Of a stretch of DNA of 64,000 bases, positions 46,219 to 55,512 are shown piece after piece. Position 1 is the first letter of the stretch, and each line of letters begins with the position of its first letter. Position numbers and translations under genes: made by a program. Under the pieces are notes generated by a model that saw only the letters and a program-made list of their open reading frames with translations, was not told the DNA's origin and made no database searches. The stretch comes from Acetobacter suratthaniensis (GTDB lineage: Bacteria > Pseudomonadota > Alphaproteobacteria > Acetobacterales > Acetobacteraceae), in the NCBI RefSeq assembly GCF_017377745.1, contig NZ_JAFVMG010000011.1, positions 27,082 to 91,081 of the forward strand. Reading direction: 5' to 3'.

Positions 46219-46821
46219 ATGACAACGCCTATGGATGTTCTTCTCTCCCGCGCTTCCACCGACCGGCTGCAAGACCCGGCCCCCGATCGCGCGCAGCTTG
46301 AGCAGATTCTGGCCACAGCCCTGCGCGCGCCGGACCACGGGCGGCTCCAGCCGTGGCGTTATGTGATCGTTCAGGGGGAAGCACGCTCCATTCTGGCGGA
46401 AAACGTGGTGGCCAGCACACTGCGCGTTGCCCCGCAAACCCCGCAGTTTAACCTCGATAAACGCCGCCAGCGTATGGCCACCATGCCCATGACCATCGTG
46501 CTGGGCATGCACCTGCACCCCGAGCATAAAATTCCGCTCTGGGAACAGGAAATGAGTGTGGCGGCAGGGGCCATGAACATCCTCAATGCGCTGCATGCGC
46601 TGGGTTTTGGTGGTATCTGGGTTTCCGGCCCCATAACGCAGGACCCGGTTCTGGCCGCGCAGTTCGGGTTTGAAGCGCCCCACCGGCTGGCGGGCTTTGT
46701 GTTTGTTGGCACGCCGGATAATCCGCTGCCCGCCCCCACCCGGCCAGACCCCGCAGGCTTTATGGCGGTATGGGATGGCACGCCGCCTGTCTTCGGTCAG
46801 GACAGGAACCACGCACCATGA
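46219..46821 (+). CDS. nitroreductase-family protein (YdjA-like)
   Basis: 200 residues. The flavin-binding start LLSRASTDRLQDPAPDRAQLEQILATALRAPDHGRLQPWRYVIV and the later AAGAMNILNALHALGFGGIWVSG (key pattern GxxxxNxxxAxxxxGxGxxW) are typical of small YdjA-type FMN reductases. The native substrate is unknown. It overlaps the next gene by four bases and is therefore co-transcribed with a ubiquinone-type hydroxylase. Confidence 0.9.
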   Translation: MTTPMDVLLSRASTDRLQDPAPDRAQLEQILATALRAPDHGRLQPWRYVIVQGEARSILAENVVASTLRVAPQTPQFNLDKRRQRMATMPMTIVLGMHLHPEHKIPLWEQEMSVAAGAMNILNALHALGFGGIWVSGPITQDPVLAAQFGFEAPHRLAGFVFVGTPDNPLPAPTRPDPAGFMAVWDGTPPVFGQDRNHAP

Positions 46822-48038
46822 CCGACAGGCAGAAAAACACCCGGCCCTCCACACCCGGCACGGCTGATGTTGTGGTGATCGGCGGTGGCCCTGTCGGGCT
46901 GGCGACAGCGCTGATGATGGCCAAGGCCGGTCTGCGCACCACCGTTCTGGAACGTGGCCCCAGACATCTATGGGAAGAACCGGGGTTTGACGGGCGCGAA
47001 ATCGCTCTTACGCATGAATCCGTACGCCTGCTGCAACAGGCCGGAGCATGGGAGTTCATTCCCCCCGCCGTAATCTGCCCGCTCAAGGAAGCGCGGGTGG
47101 AAACCGGACAGTTCCGCCACCCCCTGCGGTTTGACACGCAGGGCCACGGTGTGGAGGCGCTGGGCTGGCTGGTTTCCAACTGCCTGATCCGCCGCGCACT
47201 GTTTGCCGCCGCCAGCCGCCAGCCGGGGCTGACGCTACAGGCTGGCACCGAGGTCGATACCATCCGGCAGGGGCAGGATTACGCCGCCATTCATTTTGGC
47301 GAAAACCAGATCAATGCGCGCCTTGTTGTGGGGGCAGATGGCCGCTTTTCCCCCACCCGCAGGCGGGCGGGTATTGGCGCCATCATCCATGATTTCGGCC
47401 GCTCCATGCTGGTCTGCCGCATGGCGCATGACTCCGTACACCACAATGTCGCGCTGCAATGGTTTGACGAAGGCCAGACCATTGCGCTCCTGCCCGTCAA
47501 TGGCCGGGCCTCATCGCTGGTGCTGACACTGGAACCCGCCGAGATACAGCGGCTGCAAAACCTCCCGCGAGAGGCGTTCAATGCTGAAATTACGCAGCGC
47601 GTAGGCCAGCGACTTGGCACCATGCGGCTTGTCAGCACGCGCCATGTCTACCCGCTCAAGGGCGTATATGCACACCGCTTTACGGCCCGCAGGCTGGCCC
47701 TTGTGGGCGATGCCGCCGTGGGTATGCACCCCATTACCGCACATGGCTTCAATCTGGGCTTAAAGGGCCAGAAAACGCTGGTCGATGCTGTAACCGCAGC
47801 CGTTGCCCGGACGGGAGACGCCGGGAATGCACAGGGGCTGCGCCAGTTCGAGCGCCAGCACCGCATGGCCACGGCTCCTCTCTTTGCTGGCACAAATGGC
47901 ATTGCCTCGCTCTATACCCATGACGGGCCACCGTTCCGTCAGATCCGCGAGGCGGGTCTGCGGTTGGCCGAGCGTTTCACTCCGTTCAAAAAAGCCGTTA
48001 CGGGCCTGCTGATGGACCGCGAACCCTCAACACCCTGA
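46818..48038 (+). CDS. UbiH/UbiM-family FAD-dependent hydroxylase
   Basis: 406 residues. N-terminal FAD fold VVVIGGGPVGLATALMMAKAG, a DG motif in LVVGADGRFSP and the GD motif LALVGDAAVGMHPITAHGFNLGLKG, which matches the ubiquinone-hydroxylase branch (UbiH/F/L/M). UbiM-type enzymes occur in this bacterial group, so that is the preferred reading, but which ring position it hydroxylates is not decided by sequence. Start overlaps the nitroreductase stop. Confidence 0.88.
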   Translation: MTDRQKNTRPSTPGTADVVVIGGGPVGLATALMMAKAGLRTTVLERGPRHLWEEPGFDGREIALTHESVRLLQQAGAWEFIPPAVICPLKEARVETGQFRHPLRFDTQGHGVEALGWLVSNCLIRRALFAAASRQPGLTLQAGTEVDTIRQGQDYAAIHFGENQINARLVVGADGRFSPTRRRAGIGAIIHDFGRSMLVCRMAHDSVHHNVALQWFDEGQTIALLPVNGRASSLVLTLEPAEIQRLQNLPREAFNAEITQRVGQRLGTMRLVSTRHVYPLKGVYAHRFTARRLALVGDAAVGMHPITAHGFNLGLKGQKTLVDAVTAAVARTGDAGNAQGLRQFERQHRMATAPLFAGTNGIASLYTHDGPPFRQIREAGLRLAERFTPFKKAVTGLLMDREPSTP

Positions 48039-48097
48039 ACGCCTGCCCCTGCCCCGCACGGGCGGGGGCAAGAGACACGCTCGGGCTCCCTGCCCGG

Positions 48098-48547
48098 TCA
48101 TGCCTTTTTGGCACGTGCGGCCTCTCGCTCAATCCATGCGGCAATAACCGCCAATACATAAACCTGCTGCGCCGCATCAAGGGCAACGCCTTGTGGCAGG
48201 CCATGCCATTTGTGCAAGCACCCCCGGCAGCATGTTGCCGTGGCGTGCTGCGCGACAAAAACCGGATGACCTTTCCACGGTGTCTGCCGTCCATCCCGCG
48301 CGGGGTGGGCCGGAGCCAGACGCTTTGCAATAAAATCCTGCCCGTGAAGCAGAACAGCCCTTTCGCCTTTTTCCTCCAGATAGGCACGCTCCTGCACACC
48401 CAGATGAAAACGGCTCCGAAAGGCCGAACGGGCCAGCCGCTCCCACAGATCAGGGGCAATGGCTGGTAACGCCTCTTGTAACGGTGGTGGCGGCAGGGCC
48501 AGCGCAAACAGATCGTCCTGCTGTGCGGGTATGGGCTTGCGTGTCAT
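48098..48547 (-). CDS. DUF4186-family protein
   Basis: 149 residues. The family core is LWERLARSAFRSRFHLGVQERAYL, FIAKRLAPAHPARDGRQTPWKGHPVFVAQHATATCCRGCLHKWHGLPQG (key parts RSRFHLG, GHPVFxAQHATATCCRGCL, KWHG). The two cysteines and several histidines suggest a metal site. No activity is known to me. It is convergent with the hydroxylase gene and separated from it by a GC-rich hairpin near 48042-48072. Confidence 0.9.
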   Translation of the reverse strand: MTRKPIPAQQDDLFALALPPPPLQEALPAIAPDLWERLARSAFRSRFHLGVQERAYLEEKGERAVLLHGQDFIAKRLAPAHPARDGRQTPWKGHPVFVAQHATATCCRGCLHKWHGLPQGVALDAAQQVYVLAVIAAWIEREAARAKKA

Positions 48548-48671
48548 GCCTGCCCATATGGGGTGACAGAACAGAGGATTCCAGTCTTAACCATAGACTA
48601 TTACAAAAACTGGCACTCTGCTCTTTGCCACCATTATGAAAAACGTTCGGCCATTACAACACTGGCAGTTA

Positions 48672-49226
48672 TCAGCAGCCTTTAATAATGTTATCCGAAA
48701 CAAGGCCCGCTTTGATTTTGTCGGCTATCGCATCTGCTGATTTTACATCATTTTTTTGCCAGACATCGCCAAAATGCCATTTTGAAGCATTGTAATTAAA
48801 TTCAGACACCCACACGCTTTTATTTGTTGCCACATCAAGTATCCGGGCTTTTATGACTTGCGAGGAAAGATATGGCCCCTGAAACAGGACAACATTTCTA
48901 TTGCTTAGAATCAGAACTTTATCTGCATGATTTTCAGAAACAAATTTCGTAATTTCACTGCCCATATCAAGAGACATTTTATTTGTACTGAAATTGAATG
49001 TATCAATGTGACATGTTTTCAAATTTTCATGGAGTGCGTGCGCTATGAGCGTTCCCTGATTCGATCCCGCATCAGTCGACATGGCATTTAAAATAACAAT
49101 CCTTTTTGAATCTCCAGAAAATTTACTATCATGTATTGATCCCGTCTCATGAATGGTGCCACTGCATCCTGTCAAAGCAACGAGCGGCATTAAAAATAAG
49201 AATTTTTTAATCATTTTTTCTATCAT
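48672..49226 (-). CDS. AT-rich hypothetical lipoprotein
   Basis: 184 residues. A basic leader with a hydrophobic core ends in the lipobox LTGC (MIEKMIKKFLFLMPLVALTGC), then mature residues RIVILNAMSTDAGSNQGTLI, and a C-terminal helix. Base composition is far more AT-rich than the neighbours, a sign of transfer. Start is ATG 49226 or 49214; an open extension to 49364 is not used. The fold may resemble small envelope lipoproteins but no family was recognised. Confidence 0.7.
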   Translation of the reverse strand: MIEKMIKKFLFLMPLVALTGCSGTIHETGSIHDSKFSGDSKRIVILNAMSTDAGSNQGTLIAHALHENLKTCHIDTFNFSTNKMSLDMGSEITKFVSENHADKVLILSNRNVVLFQGPYLSSQVIKARILDVATNKSVWVSEFNYNASKWHFGDVWQKNDVKSADAIADKIKAGLVSDNIIKGC

Positions 49227-49424
49227 TCTTCTGTGTTTAATGAAATTTTTCCATACCACACAATGAGTTAGCCCTATAGAAAAAATTTCCTGACCATATG
49301 TTTCAATACAGAACATCCTGAATATTCCAGAACGTTTTTCGAATATGACGCGGCAGCACACCACTTACAGAACAGGGTATCCCGCACGCTTCATATTATA
49401 TCGACACTAATATCGCCTATATCC

Positions 49425-49829
49425 TTAACCGCCCGGATTATTAGCGCTATAGGCGGCGTGCATGGCTGCCAGCAGGCCGCTGTCGGGCGTGCCGAGGGGC
49501 ATCTGGTACAACCGGCCTTCCACACGGCGTGACAACAGGCCCCATGCCTGCGCGCCATCATGGGAAAACATGATTTCAAGCTGATTATCCGCACAGTCAT
49601 GCGGTTTGCACAAATGCCCGACAAGGTAAGCCTTGCCATTGAATGTGACATTACCCATCGGGGTGGATACCGCCGCCGCCTTGCTCACCCATTCGGGCAG
49701 TTCCGTCATTGCGTGATAGGCTTTGGAAAAATTCGGCCTCTGGACCATATCTGCCGTGTTAGGCAGATCCTCCGCCCATGCGGGGGCAGCGCTGCACAGG
49801 GCTGCCAGCACAATCATTACCTGACGCAT
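49425..49829 (-). CDS. Ivy-type lysozyme inhibitor
   Basis: 134 residues. Sec signal (MRQVMIVLAALCSAAPAWA) followed by a domain containing VGHLCKPHDCADNQLEIMFSHDGAQAWGLL; the CKPHDC loop with its disulfide is the lysozyme-active-site plug of Ivy proteins. Periplasmic; protects peptidoglycan from lysozymes. The ATG at 49829 is chosen for the signal peptide. Adjacent to the haem locus but transcribed as a separate unit. Confidence 0.85.
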   Translation of the reverse strand: MRQVMIVLAALCSAAPAWAEDLPNTADMVQRPNFSKAYHAMTELPEWVSKAAAVSTPMGNVTFNGKAYLVGHLCKPHDCADNQLEIMFSHDGAQAWGLLSRRVEGRLYQMPLGTPDSGLLAAMHAAYSANNPGG

Positions 49830-49936
49830 GTCTGTTTTTCTCCCCAGTTTCTGGGCAGAGTGTCCGCCAGACACGCGCAAAGGTAAAGAGGTCAGGCAGG
49901 CAAACGCTCCCGACAGCCTGACCTCTCTGGCCGTGT

Positions 49937-50254
49937 TCAGGCCTCGACGTTCTGCAACACGGTAAAGCCTTCAAACACCGGCCCGCCAATGGTCAGCTTC
50001 GCCCCTTCTCCGGCGGTCGCGTGCGCCTGACGGAACTGCTCGGACTTGGTCCAGTCAATAAACGCCTGCTCCGATGCCCAGATGGTATGGGAAGCGTACA
50101 GCACGTGGTCTTCTCGCTCCGGCCCTTTGAGAAACTGGAAAGATACAAAGCCCGGCACGGTACGCAGCAGCACCTCGCGGTCAAGCCACCGGGCCATGAA
50201 GGCCTCCTGCTTGTCGGGCGCAACCTTGAAACGGTTCATGGCGATATACGTCAT
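49937..50254 (-). CDS. IsdG-type haem-degrading monooxygenase (antibiotic-biosynthesis monooxygenase fold)
   Basis: 105 residues from the ATG at 50254, which follows GGAGA. Numbered from this start, Asn7 (MTYIAMNRF), Trp59 (HTIWASEQAF) and His78 (FRQAHAT) fall at positions equivalent to the catalytic Asn, Trp and His of IsdG/IsdI. It begins four bases after hmuV ends, at the end of the haem import operon. It should open imported haem and free iron, perhaps alternatively to the haem oxygenase at 55513. Confidence 0.85.
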   Translation of the reverse strand: MTYIAMNRFKVAPDKQEAFMARWLDREVLLRTVPGFVSFQFLKGPEREDHVLYASHTIWASEQAFIDWTKSEQFRQAHATAGEGAKLTIGGPVFEGFTVLQNVEA

Positions 50255-50258
50255 CTGG

Positions 50259-51077
50259 TTATTCTCCATACTGTTCAGAAAAATCATGGCCCACAATATC
50301 ATGCGGCACCACAAAAGGGCGGCCGGTACGCGCATGCACAGGCACATGCTCCGTTTCCAGCCCGAACACATCGCGCAGCAGGGTGGCAGATACGATCTGC
50401 TCCGGTCGGCCATCCGCTTCTATCCGCCCGTTACGCAACACAACAATCCGGTCGGCCACGCAGGTAGCCCAGTTGAGATCATGCAGCACCATCAGGCATG
50501 CACCACCTTGGCGGGCATGCGCACGGGCCACGTTCAGCACCAGCCCTTGCCGGGCCAGATCCTGCGCGGATACGGGCTCATCGAGCAAAAGCAGGCCATT
50601 ACCCGCCGCCGCACGCAGTTGCACCAGCACCCGGGCATAATGGGCACGCTGGCGCTCCCCCCCCGAAAGGCTGGTAATGTCCCGCTCGGCCATCGGTAGC
50701 AGGCCAACCAGTTCCAGTGCAGCATGGACATGGGCCGCCAGAGCCGAGGCAGAACAGGCACGGCCCGCATGCAGCCCCCCCATAGCGGCGAGTTCCCGCA
50801 CGGTAAAACGCGCATGGGCCGGGCTGTTCTGGGCCAGCATGGCGCGTAATCCGGCCTTGCGGGCATCGGACAGGGTTGCGAGGTCATGTCCGCCCAGCAA
50901 AACCCGGCCACTGACTGGCGCCACCAGCCCTGCGGCCAGACGCAAAAGCGTACTCTTGCCCGCACCATTGGGGCCGATGATGACCACCACCTCCCCCCGC
51001 GCAACGCTCAGGCTGACATCATCGAGCAGAAAACGCCCGTTCGCGCCAAATGCGACATGCTGCATATCCAGCATCAT
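50259..51077 (-). CDS. hmuV: haem ABC transporter ATPase HmuV
   Basis: 272 residues. Walker A GPNGAGKST, Q-loop MLAQNSPA, signature LSGGERQRAHYARVL, Walker B LLLDEPVSAQD and H-loop LHDLNWA are present. The pattern GRVLLGGHDLATLSDARKAGLRAML is typical of HmuV/BtuD-like importers. Start overlaps the permease stop by four bases. Together with HmuU and HmuT it imports haem across the inner membrane. Confidence 0.94.
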   Translation of the reverse strand: MMLDMQHVAFGANGRFLLDDVSLSVARGEVVVIIGPNGAGKSTLLRLAAGLVAPVSGRVLLGGHDLATLSDARKAGLRAMLAQNSPAHARFTVRELAAMGGLHAGRACSASALAAHVHAALELVGLLPMAERDITSLSGGERQRAHYARVLVQLRAAAGNGLLLLDEPVSAQDLARQGLVLNVARAHARQGGACLMVLHDLNWATCVADRIVVLRNGRIEADGRPEQIVSATLLRDVFGLETEHVPVHARTGRPFVVPHDIVGHDFSEQYGE

Positions 51078-52102
51078 GAAAGCCGGTCTGTCTGCTGGCT
51101 GCGGGCAAGCAGCCAGACAAAAACCGGCGCGCCGATGGCCGCCGTAACCACGCCAACCGGCACATCGGACGGAATGGCAATAATGCGGGCCAGTGTATCC
51201 GCCACCAGCAGCAGCGCAGCCCCCAGCAGCGCGCTGGCAGGCAGGAGAACTCTGTGATCCGGCCCACTGACCAGTCGGACAAAATGCGGCACCACCACCC
51301 CTACAAATCCGATCACCCCTACAAATGAAACAATCGGCCCGCAGGCCAGCGCCACACAGAACATAGCCAGACGCCGTGTACGCTCGACAGGGCAGCCTGT
51401 CAGGGCGGCATCCTCATCGCCCAGCAGCAGCACGTTTAGCCCCCCGGCTATCCGCGCCATGATAAGGGCCGCAGGCAACAAAACAGGCAGCAGCACCGCA
51501 ATTTGTGGCCACGCCGCACCTGACAGGCTGCCCATGGTCCAGAACGTCAGATCACGCAAAGCCGTGTCATTGGCACGAAAAACCAGAATACCCGTCAGCG
51601 CGCCCGAAAATGCGCTCAGCGCCACCCCTGCCAGAATAATGAGCGTAGGAGAAGATGCCCGCCCACGCGATGCAAACAGATACAGCACCACTGTACTGGC
51701 CAACGCCCCCGCAATACCCCCGGCAGGCACAGCCCAGTGTGCGACAAGCCCGGCCCCTGTCCCGGCATTACCCAGCACAATCACCAGTGCTGCCCCCAGA
51801 GCAGCACCGGATGAAACCCCCGTCAGCCCCGGATCAGCCAGAGGATTGCGAAACATCCCCTGCATAACTGCCCCCGATGCCGCCAGCGCCGCCCCCGTAA
51901 GCAAAGCCAGCACAGCCCGAGGTGCACGGATCTGGCTGATAACAAGCCAGTTAGCCCGGGCCGCCTCCGAGTGGGGGTTTGTCCATAAAGCGCCGGGGCC
52001 AAAGCCTGTCGCCCCGATCATCAGTGCGCAAAGCAGGGCGACAAGCAGCAGAGCAGACAGCCCTCCCAGCACCAGCCCGGATGCGGGCCGGATAACCTTC
52101 AT
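51074..52102 (-). CDS. hmuU: haem ABC transporter permease HmuU (FecCD family)
   Basis: 342 residues with about nine to ten hydrophobic segments. FecCD signatures are RAPRAVLALLTGAALAASGAVMQGMFRNPLADPGLTGVSSGAALGA and the C-terminal FVGVVVPHFVRLVSGPDHRVLLPASALLGAALLLVADTLAR (key patterns RxPR, GAxxQGxxRNPLAxPxxxG, GFxGxxxPHxxR). Four-base overlaps on both sides. Confidence 0.95.
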   Translation of the reverse strand: MKVIRPASGLVLGGLSALLLVALLCALMIGATGFGPGALWTNPHSEAARANWLVISQIRAPRAVLALLTGAALAASGAVMQGMFRNPLADPGLTGVSSGAALGAALVIVLGNAGTGAGLVAHWAVPAGGIAGALASTVVLYLFASRGRASSPTLIILAGVALSAFSGALTGILVFRANDTALRDLTFWTMGSLSGAAWPQIAVLLPVLLPAALIMARIAGGLNVLLLGDEDAALTGCPVERTRRLAMFCVALACGPIVSFVGVIGFVGVVVPHFVRLVSGPDHRVLLPASALLGAALLLVADTLARIIAIPSDVPVGVVTAAIGAPVFVWLLARSQQTDRLS

Positions 52103-53031
52103 GCTGGAGACACCGCCTCGATCATGCCTGCCAGCTTCAGCGCGGCTTCGGGCGTGCGGGGGCCAAAGCCCAGCAGTTCCTCGCCTTCCAGAGCAATAAT
52201 GGCATCATGCTTGGCGGCGGGTGTCATCCTGAAACCGGGATCTGCCAGAATATCCCTGTGCAGAGCAGCGGAATCCTGCGCCATGATCAGAATAACATCA
52301 GGCTTGAGTGTCAGGAGGGCTTCATGCTCCACCACTTTGTAACCCTGCATGGCCTGCCCGGCATTGATAGAACCTGTCAGGCTGATAATGGCATCCGCCG
52401 CTGTGCCACGCCCTGCCACCATGGGGTGTCCGTTTGTCATACGCATAACAAACAGCACACGCCGGGGCGTCGTGTGTGTGGCCCGCCATTGTGCCAGTGT
52501 AGCAAAGCCTTTTTCAATACGGGAAACCAGCTCCTTACCCTGCGTATCCGCCCCTACAAGACCGGCCAGAAACGCCGTGCGCCCTTCAATAGCCTCCACC
52601 GAAGGCGTGGCCTCCACAAACACCACCGGCACACCCGATGCCACCAGTTGATCCATGGCAGCCGGAGGGCCAGCATTGTTCATGGCAAGGATCAGATCAG
52701 GCTGGAGCGAGAGCACCCCCTCGGCGGATACTGTGCGCATGTAGCCAATGGATTTCTTGTCTTTCAGCGCCTGTTCAGGCCAGGTGGAGGTTGTATCCAC
52801 CGCGATAATACGCGCCTGCGCCCCCAGATCGTACAGGGTTTCGGTAATGGTGCCGCCAATGCATACGATACGGCGGGCCGCCCCCACCACCACACGGCGG
52901 CCCCGGCAGTCGGTGACGGTCAGTGCATCCTGCGCGTGAGCAACCAGCCCCCCCCATGACGTTGCCACGTAGGTGACACCGGCAAGGGACATCAGTTTTC
53001 TGCGTGAGACAATAAGGTGTTTTTCAGTCAT
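52099..53031 (-). CDS. hmuT: haem-binding periplasmic protein HmuT with Tat-type signal
   Basis: 310 residues. The leader contains VSRRKLMSLAG, a near-ideal twin-arginine motif, and ends near VAHA, rather than an ordinary Sec signal. The mature protein has RIVCIGGTITETLYDLGAQARIIAVDTTSTWPEQA, typical of cluster-III haem and siderophore binding proteins. ATG overlaps the receptor stop by one base. It receives haem from the receptor and delivers it to HmuU. Confidence 0.93.
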   Translation of the reverse strand: MTEKHLIVSRRKLMSLAGVTYVATSWGGLVAHAQDALTVTDCRGRRVVVGAARRIVCIGGTITETLYDLGAQARIIAVDTTSTWPEQALKDKKSIGYMRTVSAEGVLSLQPDLILAMNNAGPPAAMDQLVASGVPVVFVEATPSVEAIEGRTAFLAGLVGADTQGKELVSRIEKGFATLAQWRATHTTPRRVLFVMRMTNGHPMVAGRGTAADAIISLTGSINAGQAMQGYKVVEHEALLTLKPDVILIMAQDSAALHRDILADPGFRMTPAAKHDAIIALEGEELLGFGPRTPEAALKLAGMIEAVSPA

Positions 53032-55358
53032 CAGAAATCTATCCTTGCTGTCACCTTGAACGAGCGCCCAGGCTGGCTGTAGTAGCGCATATCAAGCGAG
53101 CTTGAACTCTGGCCATAAGGCAGGGCGGCGGCGTTGTAGTAACGTTTGTCAAAGACATTGTACATTCCAGCCTGAATCCGCAGGGACTTATAGAAGGCGG
53201 GGCTGTACCAACCCGTCATATCAAACAGGACATAACCGGGTGTTTTCCATTGATCCTGAAGTGATCCCGAGGAGGTAATAAATTTTGCGTTATCTCTTGA
53301 AAGTGCGAAGGTTCCAGAAAGATCGGCCCCCCAGCGTTCGGTTTTATAACCAAAACCAATAATGCCGCGAAATGGTGCCACAGAGGCCAGATGGAAGTGC
53401 CGGTCGGTATCCTGCCCATCGGAATAGGCGAATGACCCCCATGTATGCCAGTGATCGTCGAAATCCCAGTTGACGCTGGCTTCCACGCCATAAATACGCA
53501 CATTCGACAGGTTGGTGTATCCATAGCACAGATAATACCCTGAGCAGCCGGAAATACCCTGCATATCAATATAGTTTTTGTAATAATTATCAAAAAATGT
53601 AACGTTGGCACCACGCTTTTCGTTGCCATATTTTACCCCGACTTCCCAGCCCTTGCTGCTTTCGGGCTTCAGATCCGGGTTACCCACCACCTGATAAAAT
53701 GGCGGTGTGCTGTAATTGAGGTATTCCTCCGTGGAGGATGGCGCCCGATAGGCCTGCGAATACAGGGCATACAGTGTCACATCACGCGCCACTTTCGCCT
53801 CTATCAACACTTTGGGCGAAAAATGCGAACCATGCGCCCCGTGGGGGAGGCCCGTATAACCGGCATTGGCCTGATAGGAGGCCGTATTGGCTGGATCGCG
53901 CTGAAAGTAATCGAACCGGAATCCCGGTGTAATATGCAGCCAGTCAGCCCCCCTAAACCCGATACGATCCTGCACGAGTGCGCCCATATCCGTACCATGA
54001 ACTTTAGGCATATCGGAAAAATTGTTGTGGAGATAAGGGCTTGATACCGCCCGCTCACCTGTCTGGGTCTGATAGGTGTCGCTCAGGAATACCTCGCCAC
54101 CATAGGTCAGGTCGTGGCGGAATGGCCCGGTCACAAGATGATTTGTGGCAGACCCCCTGACACCATAGGACTCGACCGGCAGGGTCAGATGCTCATGAAA
54201 ATAAGAGCGCGGGCTGGCGCTATCGCTATTGGTAATGTCGGTATCGGTCTGGATACTCTGCCAGTAGGCCAGAAAATGCGCCTCGCTGAACAGCGCGTTC
54301 GGGGTTTCGCTTTTATAATCATAATCGAACGATACGCGTGAGCGCTGGTTTTCGCTGCGGGTATCATAGCGATTGGTCGCCGTTTTTTCCGATGTGCGGG
54401 TGCGTTCATTATACTGGCGGTCATACCATTCGCCAGTCAGGGTAACTCTGTGACCACCTTCGAAATAATGCCTTATTTTTCCAAGGAAACTACCCTGCTG
54501 ATACCATGCCGGGTTTTTTTCCGTGCGGGTTGTTCCATACCCGCCTACCGTGCCCATATTGCCGGTTTCGCTACCGTTCTGGTAACCACCCTGCAAAAGG
54601 AAAACCGTATTATTATACCGTGCGGCAAACGCCTGATTAAGCAGGGCGGCCTCGGCCGCACCATTATAGGTGGCTTTGGTAATGCCACCGAACGTCTTGC
54701 CGGGTTTGAGAATATCCTCAGGATCAAGCGTGCGCAGGGCGATAACCCCACCCAGTGACCCGGTGCCGAAAAAGCTGGAATCGGCACTTTTTACAACATC
54801 AATCGCACCTAGCGAGTTGAAATCAAAACTGGATACCCCACCCTGTGCCGTGCTGAATGAACCGGCATACGCGCCATCATTCGCCCACGGCATGCGAATA
54901 CCGTCAATGGAGGTCAGGATACGGTTCTGATCCAGCCCGCGAATATTAATGCTTGAATTGCCTTCGCTATAATTAACCGAGGCATCGACACGGCGGGCAT
55001 AGTCTTCAAGATTATCGATCTGCCTGTCGCGGAATGTCTTGAACGTGGTGGTTTTGGTCAGAACCGATGCCTTGCCCACCGCACTATGATCCTGATCGGG
55101 ATCAAACTTCATGGACTCAATAATATCAGCCTTCCCCCGCACCCTGACAGGAGAAAGGGCAATGGGTTTAGCCTGAGGCTGAACGGGCGGTTGCGCGCGG
55201 GCGCTGGCTTGTGGAGTTGTTGTGGCCTGCCCTGCCGAAACAGGGGCCGGCTTTGCGGTCTCGGCCCGTGCGGTGGGAACAGACGCGCAGAAAAATACAG
55301 TCGTCATCAGGATATAATGCCGATGACTGACGTTTTGCTTCGAAAAGAAGCTAGGCAT
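53031..55358 (-). CDS. hmuR: TonB-dependent haem receptor
   Basis: 775 residues. Signal peptide (about 1-32, ending ARA), a low-complexity Pro/Ala stretch, the plug with INIRGLDQNRILTSIDGIRMPWAND, then the 22-strand barrel ending in aromatic KVTARIDF. The haem-receptor boxes YRAPSSTEEY and GNPDLKPE (FRAP/NPDL type) are present. First gene of the minus-strand haem operon, placed behind Fur-box-like sites. Confidence 0.93.
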   Translation of the reverse strand: MPSFFSKQNVSHRHYILMTTVFFCASVPTARAETAKPAPVSAGQATTTPQASARAQPPVQPQAKPIALSPVRVRGKADIIESMKFDPDQDHSAVGKASVLTKTTTFKTFRDRQIDNLEDYARRVDASVNYSEGNSSINIRGLDQNRILTSIDGIRMPWANDGAYAGSFSTAQGGVSSFDFNSLGAIDVVKSADSSFFGTGSLGGVIALRTLDPEDILKPGKTFGGITKATYNGAAEAALLNQAFAARYNNTVFLLQGGYQNGSETGNMGTVGGYGTTRTEKNPAWYQQGSFLGKIRHYFEGGHRVTLTGEWYDRQYNERTRTSEKTATNRYDTRSENQRSRVSFDYDYKSETPNALFSEAHFLAYWQSIQTDTDITNSDSASPRSYFHEHLTLPVESYGVRGSATNHLVTGPFRHDLTYGGEVFLSDTYQTQTGERAVSSPYLHNNFSDMPKVHGTDMGALVQDRIGFRGADWLHITPGFRFDYFQRDPANTASYQANAGYTGLPHGAHGSHFSPKVLIEAKVARDVTLYALYSQAYRAPSSTEEYLNYSTPPFYQVVGNPDLKPESSKGWEVGVKYGNEKRGANVTFFDNYYKNYIDMQGISGCSGYYLCYGYTNLSNVRIYGVEASVNWDFDDHWHTWGSFAYSDGQDTDRHFHLASVAPFRGIIGFGYKTERWGADLSGTFALSRDNAKFITSSGSLQDQWKTPGYVLFDMTGWYSPAFYKSLRIQAGMYNVFDKRYYNAAALPYGQSSSSLDMRYYSQPGRSFKVTARIDF

Positions 55359-55393
55359 CGCAGGTCACGTCCTTTTCGTTGCGCTGTGCGTTT

Positions 55394-55465
55394 ATGATTA
55401 TCATTCGCATCTGCGACGCTAAACGCGATCCTGTCAATATTTGATTTTGATTCTCATTTGCATTA
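55394..55465. promoter_or_regulatory. Fur-box-like sites in the divergent haem promoter
   Basis: Two sites resemble the iron-box pattern of GATAATGATTCG/ATTATCATT type: ATGATTATCATTCGCAT (55394-55410) and TTGATTCTCATTTGCATTA (55447-55465). They lie between the haem receptor (minus) and haem oxygenase (plus), so one regulator could control both units under low iron. Matches are by eye and not scored. Confidence 0.55.
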
Positions 55466-55512
55466 TTTTAGGGATGGAGAATACGTCTGCTCATACACAA
55501 GGATGTCGCTCC

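Noticed and set aside
48042..48072. GC-rich hairpin between convergent genes
   Set aside because: Arms are imperfect and no T-run follows, so it was not listed as a terminator.
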